Positions 27,221 through 36,013 of a DNA stretch of 64,000 nucleotides are shown here, in pieces. The position numbers were made by a program, and so were the translations under genes. Source of the stretch: Nostoc sp. S4 (lineage in GTDB: Bacteria; Cyanobacteriota; Cyanobacteriia; Cyanobacteriales; Nostocaceae); the NCBI GenBank assembly GCA_029379225.1, contig JAQYWR010000032.1:30243-94242 (forward strand). Reading direction: 5' to 3'. The notes below the pieces were generated by a model. That model saw nothing but the letters and a program-made list of their open reading frames with translations. It had not been told where the DNA came from and did no database searches. The first letter of the stretch is position 1. Each line of letters starts with the position of its first letter.

Positions 27221-28210
27221 TCATTGCTTCAACATATCGAGTAATTGGAAACCTTTTAGCCATTCTGTATTTATTTCAGAGCTATACTCAAATCCTTCTG
27301 CCACAGGCACTCCTTTTTCACTCAAAGCGTTACAGGTGTAATCAACAGAATAGGCATATTCAATAGTTGGTCTAATTACATAATGATCCGCAAACTCTAA
27401 GGCTAAATGTGAAGCTTCAGAACAAAACATAGCTTCATGTAGTTTTTCCCCTGGTCTAATGCCAACAATTTTAATTGGGACTCCTGGTGCGAGCGTTTCA
27501 GCCAAATCGGTAATTTTCATTGAAGGAATCTTCGGGACAAATATTTCTCCACCGTGCATTCTTCCAAAGCTATTGAAAACTAAATCTACAGCTTGTTGCA
27601 GGGTAATCCAAAAGCGGGTCATACGTGGGTCTGTAATGGGTATTTCGGCGCATTTTTCCCGAATCAGTTTTTGAAAGAAGGGTACAACTGAGCCTCTTGA
27701 ACCAACAACATTACCATAACGAACTACAGCAAATCGGGTTTTCATTGACCCAACAATATTATTAGCTGCAACAAAAAGTTTATCCGCAGCTAGCTTGGTT
27801 GCACCGTACAGATTAATTGGATTAACTGCCTTATCTGTTGATAGAGCAATCACTTTTTCTACTTTTTGTTCAATGGCAACATCAATGACATTATTTGCGC
27901 CATGAATATTAGTTTTAATACATTCCATTGGGTTATATTCAGCAGCAGGAATATGCTTGAGTGCCGCAGCATGAATAACATAATCTACACCCCGCATTGC
28001 CATATGCAAACGATCGCGATCGCGCACATCTCCAATGAAATAGCGCATCATTGGTGCATTAAGCTCCTGCGCCATCTCATATTGTTTCAGTTCATCCCGT
28101 GAATAAACTATGACTTTCTGAGGCTGATATTGGCTGAGAATCGTTTTCACGAATTGCTTGCCAAAAGAGCCTGTACCGCCAGTAATTAAAATAGATTTTC
28201 CATTAAACAT
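27221..28210 (-). CDS. pseB: UDP-N-acetylglucosamine 4,6-dehydratase (inverting) PseB
   Basis: First enzyme of the pseudaminic acid route: it dehydrates UDP-GlcNAc at C4/C6 and inverts C5. Extended SDR with the NADP site ILITGGTGSFGKQF, DVRDRDRL, the STDKAVNPINLYGATK block that holds the catalytic Tyr and Lys, and RYGNVVGSRGSVVPFF. Downstream RPGEKLHEAMFCSE is typical of this subfamily. I use ATG 28210 (MFNGKSILITGG, the usual start); ATG 28228 would add six residues. It is the first gene of the minus-strand glycan cluster, so its promoter should lie in 28211-28283. Confidence 0.94.
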   Translation of the reverse strand: MFNGKSILITGGTGSFGKQFVKTILSQYQPQKVIVYSRDELKQYEMAQELNAPMMRYFIGDVRDRDRLHMAMRGVDYVIHAAALKHIPAAEYNPMECIKTNIHGANNVIDVAIEQKVEKVIALSTDKAVNPINLYGATKLAADKLFVAANNIVGSMKTRFAVVRYGNVVGSRGSVVPFFQKLIREKCAEIPITDPRMTRFWITLQQAVDLVFNSFGRMHGGEIFVPKIPSMKITDLAETLAPGVPIKIVGIRPGEKLHEAMFCSEASHLALEFADHYVIRPTIEYAYSVDYTCNALSEKGVPVAEGFEYSSEINTEWLKGFQLLDMLKQ

Positions 28211-28283
28211 TTTGTGCTTCTTTGTCATCTCAAAAATATTACTTTATAAAAATATTTAACTAAAAATTTTAATTAGATTTGGG

Positions 28284-28697
28284 CTAATTGTTTGTGTTGC
28301 GATCGCTCTTTCCTTCTTGCTTCTTAATCTGCTCTAATACAGTTTTGTAATCTTGCCGTTCAGGGTGCAATTTTACAAGCTTTTCTAAAGATTCCATCGC
28401 ACCTTTAGCATCCTTTAATTGCAACCGCAACAACGACAGTTTCTCTAAAGCAAGTTGATTTTCTGGTTCCCGTTGTAAAACCAGCTCGTAGCCCCGCACC
28501 TGCTGCTGTAACGCTAACTCAGGAGAAATAGACGCAGCTACCGACTTGGGACTCTCAATAGCCTGTTGAATTGCTGGAATGGCTGCAAACGCTGTAGAAC
28601 CAACAAACGACACTATCGACACTATCGTTAAAATCCTTTGTCGCCGCTCAATCTGCTTTTTGCGGGAAATTAAGTATTCTTCCCCCTTTCCTGACAT
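28284..28697 (-). CDS. Membrane-anchored TPR protein
   Basis: A 137-residue protein with a basic N-terminus, one membrane segment (about residues 22-42, ILTIVSIVSFVGSTAFAAIP) and a soluble region with two TPR-like helical pairs (YELVLQREPENQLALEKLSLLRLQLKDAKGAMESLEKLVKLHPE). This kind of anchored TPR domain often tethers partners at a membrane. It is on the same strand as, and 73 bp upstream of, the glycan cluster start. Function unknown. Confidence 0.75.
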   Translation of the reverse strand: MSGKGEEYLISRKKQIERRQRILTIVSIVSFVGSTAFAAIPAIQQAIESPKSVAASISPELALQQQVRGYELVLQREPENQLALEKLSLLRLQLKDAKGAMESLEKLVKLHPERQDYKTVLEQIKKQEGKSDRNTNN

Positions 28698-29450
28698 GTC
28701 TTAATAGTTGCTGCGGTAAATACTTAGGTATCAGCAAGCCTCCCGTTATGAGGATACCCACCTGTTCAATAGAAACTAACATTTTGACTGAAAATTTTTC
28801 ACACAAAATTCAAAAGCCAGCTTGGAATCCAACCCAAGTTTATGGTAAGACAATACTCCACAGAGAATTACCCCTTCAACTTCAAAGCAAAACACTCTCC
28901 TGTGCCTAAATAGGGGAACCTTACAGGTTTGATTCTCTAGCGGGAATATTAAGATTATATGAAGATTTGCAATATATTTACCTAACGATAGATGTTTGCG
29001 ATATTGTAAATAACGTTTAAATAAGTATAAAGAGTAGACATTCCTACTCAATTGCAAACTTCACAGTCAGTTAAAACTTTGAAATTAGCTGATGTTCCAT
29101 CGCTAGATTCGACAAGCACACCTATTTTTTGTACTAAAATAAATAAACTTTTCCCAGTCGTCCCCACTCAGGCTAGCAGTGCAACTTACCCTCTATCCCC
29201 CTCATCTATTAACTCTTGCTCAACTTAGGCAATAAGTTCAAGGTGTGCATAGCACAATTAGAGTATTCTGGTGGTGATTACCGTACAAAAAGGAATTTAT
29301 CAGTAACTTAGTAGAGTTTGTTATGGTATAGTTAGAAAGTTAAGACTAGCTTTACCAAATTACACCACTCTACGAGCCGGCAACAATTGCAGAATGGAAA
29401 GCAGTTTTAATTAAGCATTTACCAAATAAAATCTGAATTCAATCGAGGTT
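28698..29450. other. Long intergenic region, little supported coding
   Basis: 753 bp between the TPR protein (minus) and the DUF4327 gene (plus), so both promoters should be here. I see no RNA gene. A short in-frame stretch at 29362-29436 reads like coding (TPLYEPATIAEWKAVLIKHL before a stop) but has no start and may be a gene remnant. A 93-codon minus-strand frame near 28776-29057 has no family features and I do not count it. Confidence 0.4.
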
Positions 29451-29669
29451 ATGATTCAGCAAGTAATTCACCCAATGGTGAAATTGCAGCGTAACGTGCA
29501 ATCACTCATAGAATCGAATATTATCAAGCCTAGCGATAGTATCTGGAAAATCGCTTTGCTCTACGGCAACGAATGGCAGCATTGGAAGCAAGAACTGCTT
29601 GACTTTGGCTTTAGTATGCAAGACCCAATTAGCGAATTGCTAGCTGTAGAAGCTTGGGATGAAGAGTAG
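29451..29669 (+). CDS. DUF4327 family small protein
   Basis: A 72-residue cytoplasmic protein matching in memory the cyanobacterial DUF4327 family: HPMVKLQRNVQSLIESNIIKPSDSIWKIALLYGNEW, then LLDFGFSMQDPISELL and an acidic end. No known activity. ATG 29451 has a GAGG ribosome site. It is monocistronic and convergent with the FHA kinase, with a long inverted repeat in between. Confidence 0.8.
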   Translation: MIQQVIHPMVKLQRNVQSLIESNIIKPSDSIWKIALLYGNEWQHWKQELLDFGFSMQDPISELLAVEAWDEE

Positions 29670-29676
29670 GGATTCG

Positions 29677-29816
29677 GAACTGGGGATTGGGGATTAGAAA
29701 ACTTTTTAATCCTTAGTCCTCAGTCTCCAGTCTTTAATCCCTACTCACCAGTCCCTAGAATTAACTGCTAATAGTTCAGTACCTAATCCCCAGTACTCAG
29801 TTACTAGTCTCAGGTG
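29677..29816. repeat. Inverted STRR1 element between convergent genes
   Basis: Left arm ACTGGGGATTGGGGATTA (29679-29696), core GAAAACTTTT, right arm TAATCCTTAGTCCTCAGT (29707-29724), then two more TAATCCC-type right-hand units up to 29816. Arms pair at about 14 of 18 positions. It fills the whole gap between DUF4327 and the FHA kinase stop codon, where a bidirectional terminator would be expected. Confidence 0.75.
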
Positions 29817-29819
29817 CCT

Positions 29820-31100
29820 TTATTGAGAAGCAGCTAGGGCCGTAGCTAATTCCTTGGCAGTCTGATAGCGATCGCGTGGCAGTGGTTCGGTAACGCGGTC
29901 AATGACATCTCTTAATTGCGAACTAATGGTGGGAACTTTTGCCACATCAAACCTGAAGTGTCGTCCCCGTTGGCGGTAATACTTGAAGGGGTTTTCGCTT
30001 GTGAGCAAAAAAATTAGCGTTGGGCCAATTGCATACAAATCAGATTGCGTCAAAGGTTGTCCTCGCTCTTGTTCGGGAGCGCAGTAACCTTCTGCCCCAA
30101 TACGAGTACCGGGGGCTGTGCCAATTTCCTTAACTGCGCCAAAATCCAGCACCACTATGCGATTTTGAAAACTTCGCACCATTAAATTGGCGGGTTTAAT
30201 ATCGCGGTGAATCAGCGGAGGCTCTTGGGTATGAAGATAGTCTAGGATATCGCAGGTTTGGCTCATCCAAGCGATCGCTTGGCTTGGGGTTACTGGGCCA
30301 GTGGTAAAAATGCGTTTCTCTAAATCTTGTCCGTGGATTAGTTCCATTGCTAAGTATTTTTTTCCGCCTTCCACAAAGAAGTCATAATACTTGGGAATTC
30401 CAGGATGTTTTAGAGATTTAAGAGTATACGCCTCCCGCTCAAATAATTCTTGAGCTTTGGCAATTCTTACCATATCAGCATTCATTTCCTTCAATACCAG
30501 CAGTTGTGGCGTACCTGCAATCAAACCAGCCGCATCCCAAGCGAGATATGTAGTACCCATTCCTCCTTGTCCCAGAGTTCGCAACACCTGATAATGGCGA
30601 ATCGTCTGTTGCACTGAGAGGGGTTGACCGCAGTGGATGCAAAAAAGATTGTTTGGAGAGTTTCCCTCGTGGGTGCAGGTGTAAGATAAAATCCCAGGAT
30701 TTTTTGCTGAAGATACTGTTGGAGCTACGTTTTCTACCGTCCCTTGCATTTGATGCCAAGGCAACCAAACCTCCGGTTGTGTTACCTCCTGGATTTGGAA
30801 TTGCAGTATTGGGCCTCCCTGTGCCAGTTGCAAAAGGGAATTGTCTGGTAGCGGACTTTGAATCACCAGGACACCATTGAGGAAAGTCCCATTTGTACCC
30901 TGGCTAATCAGTTGCCAATCACCGCCATTCTTGACAGAATCGACTTGTCTGAGTTCTAGATGATGCCGAGAGACCAAGCTATCAGTTAAAACAACATGAT
31001 TGTCTGCTGCTCGGCCAATCCGAATGATCGAAGAGTTTTCAAAGCACCACTGATGGAGCGGTGTTTTCTGTTGCGGTTCTAACAGGGTCAGAGTAACCAC
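29820..31100 (-). CDS. FHA domain - zinc ribbon - Ser/Thr protein kinase
   Basis: Cytoplasmic signalling kinase. Residues about 20-95 form a forkhead-associated phosphothreonine-binding domain (IIRIGRAADNHVVLTDSLVSRHHLEL, NGTFLNG). A small Cys cluster with CIHCG (about 150-158) is a one-knuckle zinc ribbon. The kinase domain (about 168-426) is complete: Gly loop LGQGGMGTTY, Lys in LVLKEMN, HRDIKPANLMV, DFG in VVLDFGAVKE, and APEQERGQ. So it should be active, and its FHA domain may read its own or another's phosphorylation. The PP2C phosphatase gene lies directly upstream on the same strand, 155 bp away. Confidence 0.93.
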   Translation of the reverse strand: MVTLTLLEPQQKTPLHQWCFENSSIIRIGRAADNHVVLTDSLVSRHHLELRQVDSVKNGGDWQLISQGTNGTFLNGVLVIQSPLPDNSLLQLAQGGPILQFQIQEVTQPEVWLPWHQMQGTVENVAPTVSSAKNPGILSYTCTHEGNSPNNLFCIHCGQPLSVQQTIRHYQVLRTLGQGGMGTTYLAWDAAGLIAGTPQLLVLKEMNADMVRIAKAQELFEREAYTLKSLKHPGIPKYYDFFVEGGKKYLAMELIHGQDLEKRIFTTGPVTPSQAIAWMSQTCDILDYLHTQEPPLIHRDIKPANLMVRSFQNRIVVLDFGAVKEIGTAPGTRIGAEGYCAPEQERGQPLTQSDLYAIGPTLIFLLTSENPFKYYRQRGRHFRFDVAKVPTISSQLRDVIDRVTEPLPRDRYQTAKELATALAASQ

Positions 31101-31120
31101 AATACAACCTACAAGGTAAG

Positions 31121-31250
31121 AGGACTGGGGACTGGGAATTGGAGATTGGGGATTGGGGATTAGAGATTGAGTACTGGGTACTGGGGATTGAGTATAAAGA
31201 ATTTTATCCTAGTCCTTAATCCCCACTCCCTAGTACCCAGTCCCCAGCCG
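31121..31250. repeat. Inverted STRR1 element between kinase and phosphatase genes
   Basis: Left arm of GGGGACT/GGGGATT units (31123-31192), core AGTATAAAGAATTTTATC, right arm AGTCCTTAATCCCCACTCCCTAGTACCCAGTCCCC (31211-31245). The right arm ends a few bases before the phosphatase stop codon. It could fold into a long imperfect hairpin. Confidence 0.75.
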
Positions 31251-31255
31251 CTTCT

Positions 31256-33253
31256 TTAACTTTCGAGATTTGGGCGCACTTTTGCCCGAATCAGTATAGC
31301 AGTAATGTTGTCGTGACCATTGTGTTGGTTGGCCAAATCAATTAACTCTGTAACGCCGCGTTCTAAGTTAGCACCAGAACTAAGCAAGGGTTCTAAGTGA
31401 GTTTGCCAATGGGTTTCTAGTAAATCATTATCTGATAGACCGTCCGATGCCAACACTAGAAGCGTATCTTCGTTGATCTCAAAAAAGCCCACATCAGGAT
31501 TAATCGAGTTTTCATCCCGGGGTCCCAAGGCTTGGGTGAGTTGGTAGGCATCGGGACGGGCATAAGCTATACTTGCTTCCACTCCCCTATTAATTTCCCG
31601 TTGTCCAACTTCGTGATCTACTGTGACTTGTTTTAAGCCCTGCTTGCGTGTCAGGCGATAAAGACGGCTATCTCCCACATGAGCAACTGCTGCTTGAGTG
31701 TCTTGAATTAACAGCATTACCAGAGTTGTACCCATGCGCCCAACTCCAGAACGAGCATCTTGTTGATTGAGTTTGTAAATCGCCTCATTGGCTAAATAAA
31801 CTGCCTCAAGAATGGTATTTTCTGTTGGCAGCTGATTAGTAATCCAGTGTTCTTGGAAATATTGTCTGAGAGTGGTGACTGCTAACTCACTGGCTACTTC
31901 ACCGCCAGCGTGTCCACCCATACCATCACACAGGATATACAAACCATGTCCTTGAAGGATTCGAGTTTTGGGCAACTCCGCTTTGTCAGTTTTAGTTTCA
32001 ATACCAAAGTAGTCTTCATTATGATGACGTTGACGCCCTACATCTGTGCGTCCTGCATCTTCCAAGCTACTTAATTGCATTGCCAGCACAACAGTTGGCA
32101 TATCATCAGTTTTACTAATAATGTCTTCTGGTTCATCTGATTGCAGGATAGTGGGCACAACAGTATGTTTCTCCTCTATTGTGGGCAAAGTTGCGGTTCC
32201 TAGTGCTTCCAGTTCTACGGAGATTTCCTGCAAACGCGATCGCAACTGGGCGATCGTTTCAATTTTACCTGCCTCTAAATCCCCTAACATCTGCACTACA
32301 GAGCCAAATTGAGTGCGTTGGGTCTGTCTAAATAGTGTTTGCCAAATCCGTCCCAAAGCTTGGATAGTTAACGGTTGCTCTGGAATAGCAGATATTTGGG
32401 CTTGGGCATCTTCTGATGAGTTGGCAGTAGGCTGACTATTTCCTGATTCCACATACAATTTTTGTAGTGCCAACGTTTGGTCTTCATCCAATCGCAAATT
32501 CGACAATTCCAGCAGACTTTGACGACAATTTACTGGTTCCAATGCCGCCCAAAGTTGGGTCATTTGATAACACCAGTGTAAAATTTTTAAGGAACTAGTT
32601 GTCTCTTCTTGCCATAAATCAAGTAAAAGCTGCCAATCCGAGCGGTCTTCGATTAGTAGTACCTGTATATCATCTTGCTGCCATGCATCGTGAATCGGCG
32701 GTATTCCTGGCTGACCTTGATATTCTAAGGCAATATAAACTTGAGCAAGGCTAGGAATTGCATCTGCTGCGACTGATGGCGTTACTAGATCCGATCGCTG
32801 ATTTCCTAATATTGCTTCAATAGGTGATATTTGATACGGCTGACAATCTAGAACTCTGGCCTCTACCTCAGTAATATTTTCTAGACTAGGTAACGTGTCT
32901 AACAATTGATAGCGCTGCTGAGGATCTAAATAGGAGCTTAATGTAATTTGAGGACTAAGGGACCAAGAAGATGAGGGGGATGAGGAGGATGAGGGAGATA
33001 ACAGAGAATTTACTTCCCCTACTTCCCCTGCTTCCCCTGATCCCCCATCTTTTTCATCTCCACTTGCTTGTTGAGCAATAATTGCCCAAAATACTGTTCC
33101 ACATTCCGTACCACAGTTGTGACAACGTAGTGCATTCAAAGGAACATCAGTACTACATTCAGGACAGACTCTGTGAGTCAGGGATGTGCCACATTTTTGA
33201 CAAAATTTATTAGTATTAGGGTTCTCAAATTTACACTGAGGGCAAATCAGCAT
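31256..33253 (-). CDS. Zinc-ribbon PP2C-type Ser/Thr phosphatase
   Basis: Signalling phosphatase. The N-terminus has two zinc ribbons (CPQCKFENPNTNKFCQKCG; CPECSTDVPLNALRCHNCG). Residues about 400-660 are a PP2C domain with metal-binding motifs RTDVGRQRHHNEDYFG, LCDGMGGHAGGE, HVGDSRLYR, LVLASDGLSDN and HNGHDNITAI, so it should be active. Between them a region like a degraded pseudokinase (DIQVLLIEDRSDWQLLLDLWQ) may bind partners. At residues about 68-97 a low-complexity patch of Gly, Glu and then a long Ser/Pro run is encoded by an inverted repeat (32966-33052) of the same kind found between genes. The FHA kinase gene is its neighbour. Confidence 0.92.
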   Translation of the reverse strand: MLICPQCKFENPNTNKFCQKCGTSLTHRVCPECSTDVPLNALRCHNCGTECGTVFWAIIAQQASGDEKDGGSGEAGEVGEVNSLLSPSSSSSPSSSWSLSPQITLSSYLDPQQRYQLLDTLPSLENITEVEARVLDCQPYQISPIEAILGNQRSDLVTPSVAADAIPSLAQVYIALEYQGQPGIPPIHDAWQQDDIQVLLIEDRSDWQLLLDLWQEETTSSLKILHWCYQMTQLWAALEPVNCRQSLLELSNLRLDEDQTLALQKLYVESGNSQPTANSSEDAQAQISAIPEQPLTIQALGRIWQTLFRQTQRTQFGSVVQMLGDLEAGKIETIAQLRSRLQEISVELEALGTATLPTIEEKHTVVPTILQSDEPEDIISKTDDMPTVVLAMQLSSLEDAGRTDVGRQRHHNEDYFGIETKTDKAELPKTRILQGHGLYILCDGMGGHAGGEVASELAVTTLRQYFQEHWITNQLPTENTILEAVYLANEAIYKLNQQDARSGVGRMGTTLVMLLIQDTQAAVAHVGDSRLYRLTRKQGLKQVTVDHEVGQREINRGVEASIAYARPDAYQLTQALGPRDENSINPDVGFFEINEDTLLVLASDGLSDNDLLETHWQTHLEPLLSSGANLERGVTELIDLANQHNGHDNITAILIRAKVRPNLES
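32966..33052. repeat. STRR-like inverted element inside the PP2C coding sequence
   Basis: On the plus strand: GATGAGGGGGATGAGGAGGA-type left arm, core AGAGAATTT (33003-33011), then a CTTCCCCTA/CTTCCCCTG right arm. Same plan and core as intergenic copies at 33431-33533 and 62086-62149. It keeps the reading frame and adds about 29 low-complexity residues between zinc ribbons and the middle region. Confidence 0.75.
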
Positions 33254-33430
33254 AGTGGAAGTTCCTTAATTCCCGTTCCAAGGTGGTTCTAGCCACTAAG
33301 ATCCAAGGTGCCACAATTGGCTGCCCCTGACTACAGTAGACTTACAATAGATTGTAATTTTAACAGTGAATTTTGGTGGCAGTATTAATTCTGACGCATA
33401 AAATAATTTTAGAGATTAGCAGTTAATTCT

Positions 33431-33533
33431 GGGAACTAGGGATTAGGGACTAGGAGATGGGGAGATAGGGAGATGGGGAGAGAATTTCACCCCACCACCC
33501 TACATTCCCAATGCCTAGTCCCCAATCCCCTAT
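33431..33533. repeat. Inverted STRR element between PP2C and amino-acid binding protein genes
   Basis: Left arm of GGGATTAGGGACTAGG and GGGGAGATA units (33431-33477), core AGAGAATTT (33478-33486), right arm from CACCCCACCACCC to CCTAGTCCCCAATCCCC, ending just before the stop codon of the minus-strand binding-protein gene. Can fold as a long imperfect hairpin. Confidence 0.75.
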
Positions 33534-33535
33534 AC

Positions 33536-34327
33536 CTAAGATTCTGGTAATTGCAGAGGTTCAGCATTAAACCATTTTTGATAAATTTGCTTGTAAGTGC
33601 CGTTGGATAACAAAGTGGCTATGGCTTTGTTAATTGTATTTAGATAGGGGGAATCTTTAGGTGTGGCAATGCCGTAGTATTCTTGGGTAAGTAAGTCGGC
33701 AACAACTTTGATACCTTTGAGTTTACCATTTTTAATCGCATACAAAGTAGCGAAAGCATCGCTAACCACAGCATCAACATTGCCATTGAGCAAGTCTTGA
33801 AAAAATTCTGGGCCAGAATTAAAAGTACTAATTCTGGCGTTGGGGATGGTTTTAGCAAAATCTGCCCCAGTGGAACCTATTTGTACAGCAATTTTTTTAC
33901 CTTGGAGAGTGTTGAAGTCTTTAATATTGTGGTTATCTTGACGTACAGCAATCGCTAGTCCGGCTTTAAAATAAGGTCGGGAAAAAGCAATTGTTTTCAG
34001 GCGTTCGGCGGTAATTGTAATCCCGTTAATTGCAGCATCAACTGTTTTGGCTTGCAGAGTTGATATCATGCCATCAAAGGGCAGATTTTCAAACTTAACC
34101 CTAAAACCTGCGATTTGAGCGATCGCATTCATCAAATCAATATCAAAGCCCTCTAACTTACCGCTAGCTGTTTGGATTTCAAAAGGGATAAAGGTAGGAT
34201 CTGTAGCAACCTTGAGAAATTTAGCATCTTGGTTGGTACTGGGATAGAAACTGTTACAAGCAAGAATCAGTAGCAGACACCCTAAACTCAGAATTAGCTG
34301 TTGCCACTTGCAGTTAATCAATTTCAC
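33536..34327 (-). CDS. Amino-acid ABC transporter substrate-binding lipoprotein (family 3)
   Basis: Periplasmic binding protein of the polar amino acid type (GlnH/ArtJ-like). A signal peptide ends in the lipobox LLILAC (Cys about residue 24), so it is membrane-anchored. The mature protein begins its first domain with KVATDPTFIPFEIQTASGKLEGFDIDLMNAIA and has GKKIAVQIGSTGADFAKT, the hinge region typical of the family, and DAVVSDAFATLYAI. Length 263 is normal. No permease or ATPase gene is adjacent. Confidence 0.92.
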   Translation of the reverse strand: MKLINCKWQQLILSLGCLLLILACNSFYPSTNQDAKFLKVATDPTFIPFEIQTASGKLEGFDIDLMNAIAQIAGFRVKFENLPFDGMISTLQAKTVDAAINGITITAERLKTIAFSRPYFKAGLAIAVRQDNHNIKDFNTLQGKKIAVQIGSTGADFAKTIPNARISTFNSGPEFFQDLLNGNVDAVVSDAFATLYAIKNGKLKGIKVVADLLTQEYYGIATPKDSPYLNTINKAIATLLSNGTYKQIYQKWFNAEPLQLPES

Positions 34328-34660
34328 TGTAGTAATTCTGTTCTATTAATCAATAATCACGATGCTTGTCATGATGTTATAAGAAAGAATACATCCATTA
34401 ACAGACAAAATCTATACTTTATTCTGGCTCATTAGCAGATAAATAAAGGGGTTGAAGACCACAAATAACTGCTTAATTCTATATTTTGATTCGTAATTCG
34501 TAATTAATACATAATATTAAAACACATGCTCAAGGTGGTTTTCAACAACTTTATCCTAGTTTGAAAAAAAACATTCAATCCCAATTTGAGATAATGGGAT
34601 GTCCGGTTGAAAGTAAAACTGTATGGAAAAACAAAACTATATTTTAGAATTGAGTAAAGA
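34328..34660. other. Intergenic region upstream of the family 3 binding protein
   Basis: 333 bp of AT-rich DNA between the kinase-GUN4 stop and the binding-protein start, both on the minus strand. The binding protein's promoter should be here. I see no ORF, RNA gene or clear terminator. Confidence 0.4.
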
Positions 34661-36013
34661 TTAGCAATTTGTTAATCTTTCTGCCACCGCATCTATGTGT
34701 CGCCACCATTGAGTTCCACCAGCCCAAATACGCGAAGGTAAATGTCCTAGAGGAGATAAACTTTGAAAACAGAATTGCGATTGGGGAGGAGAATTGGCAT
34801 TATATAAATGCCAACCAACGGCAGTACAAAATCTGACATAATCACAGTCAAGATTTTTGTAGATTTGTTTCTGCACGCTAAAACCAAAATGCCCTTGACT
34901 GTATTTAATCCACAACTGGTCAATTATCTGTAAGTCTTCACAGGGTAGCTTGGCAATATCACTCATAAATAGATAACTACCAATTGGTTTAGAGATAGCT
35001 TGACACATCAATACCCAAGTTTCTTCATCTGCTAATTGCCATTGTTTGGTGGCGAGTAAATCGCGCAGTCGATGATAGTCAACTCCTACCTCAGAATACA
35101 GAGTATTAACTGACTGTTGTGGAAGGATGTGGTAACAGTCATTTAATGCTTGCAAAACTTCCGTTGCTGATTTGTAACGTTGGGAGGTGGCATTTTGCAG
35201 CAGCTTGTCCAGAATTGTGCCGAGTTTGGGACTGATAGTATTCCCTGGTAATAGATAATCACGCCAGACCCAGCGATCGCAAGTCACATCGAACAAATCA
35301 AAAGGGGAAATATCAGTTAATAAATGAATGCAGGTGACACCTAAACTGTAAAGGTCACTGGCTGGTATTGCTTTTCCCCTAGTTTGTTCAGGAGCGATAT
35401 ATTCTGGACTACCTACAGTAGTTCCTGTTTGTAGTAAAGCTGTAGCGGCGATCTGTTTGGCAACACCAAAATCAATTAAGATTAATTGATTCTGGGCAGA
35501 ACTACGAATAATATTTGCTGGTTTGATATCTCGGTGAATAATTTGCAAGTCATGAATAAATTGCAACACTGGCAATAATTCTTTGAGTATTTGCTGAATT
35601 TTTTGTTCGTTAAAGACTCCATTTTGTTGCAATTCTTCTTTGAGCGTCTGTCCTGGAATCCATTGTTCCACTAGATACAGACGATTTTCCTGTTCAAAAT
35701 ACCCCAGCAGTTTTGGGATTTGTGGATGTTTCAATTCATCAAGACGCGTTGCTTCCTGACGAAATAATTTCATTGCTTGATAGCAGTTGCGACCAGATGA
35801 AGCAGGAAAATTAAATTGTTTGATGATGCATTTAGGTTGGGAGGGAAATTGCTCATCCACAGCTAAGAATGTCATGCCAAACCCACCTAGCCCAACTTGT
35901 TGCCATAAATGATAACGGTGATTGAGCAGAAGTTGTTCACCACATTTGAGACAAACTTTAGTTGTCTTTGGGTTGTGGTCATATAAACAGCCAATATTAG
36001 GACAGAGTTTCAT
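34661..36013 (-). CDS. Ser/Thr protein kinase with C-terminal GUN4 domain
   Basis: Starts with a zinc-binding piece (MKLCPNIGCLYDHN, CLKCG), then a complete kinase domain: VGLGGFGMTFLAVD, Lys in CIIKQFN, HRDIKPANII, LIDFGVAKQI, SPEYIAPEQTRG. The last 130 residues are a GUN4 domain (YHRLRDLLATKQWQLADEETW, LPCEDLQIIDQLWIKYSQGHFGFSVQK). GUN4 proteins bind porphyrins and stimulate Mg-chelatase, so this kinase may sense tetrapyrroles; that is inference. I chose ATG 36013 because it begins at the zinc motif; a TTG at 36085 would add 24 unlikely residues. Confidence 0.93.
   Translation of the reverse strand: MKLCPNIGCLYDHNPKTTKVCLKCGEQLLLNHRYHLWQQVGLGGFGMTFLAVDEQFPSQPKCIIKQFNFPASSGRNCYQAMKLFRQEATRLDELKHPQIPKLLGYFEQENRLYLVEQWIPGQTLKEELQQNGVFNEQKIQQILKELLPVLQFIHDLQIIHRDIKPANIIRSSAQNQLILIDFGVAKQIAATALLQTGTTVGSPEYIAPEQTRGKAIPASDLYSLGVTCIHLLTDISPFDLFDVTCDRWVWRDYLLPGNTISPKLGTILDKLLQNATSQRYKSATEVLQALNDCYHILPQQSVNTLYSEVGVDYHRLRDLLATKQWQLADEETWVLMCQAISKPIGSYLFMSDIAKLPCEDLQIIDQLWIKYSQGHFGFSVQKQIYKNLDCDYVRFCTAVGWHLYNANSPPQSQFCFQSLSPLGHLPSRIWAGGTQWWRHIDAVAERLTNC

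Noticed and set aside
28776..29057. 93-codon minus-strand open frame
   Set aside because: No recognisable domain and unusual composition (many Leu, Phe, Cys and Tyr); likely chance frame in a long intergenic region.
29362..29436. Short coding-like stretch before DUF4327
   Set aside because: No start codon and only 24 codons; mentioned in the intergenic note but not called a gene.
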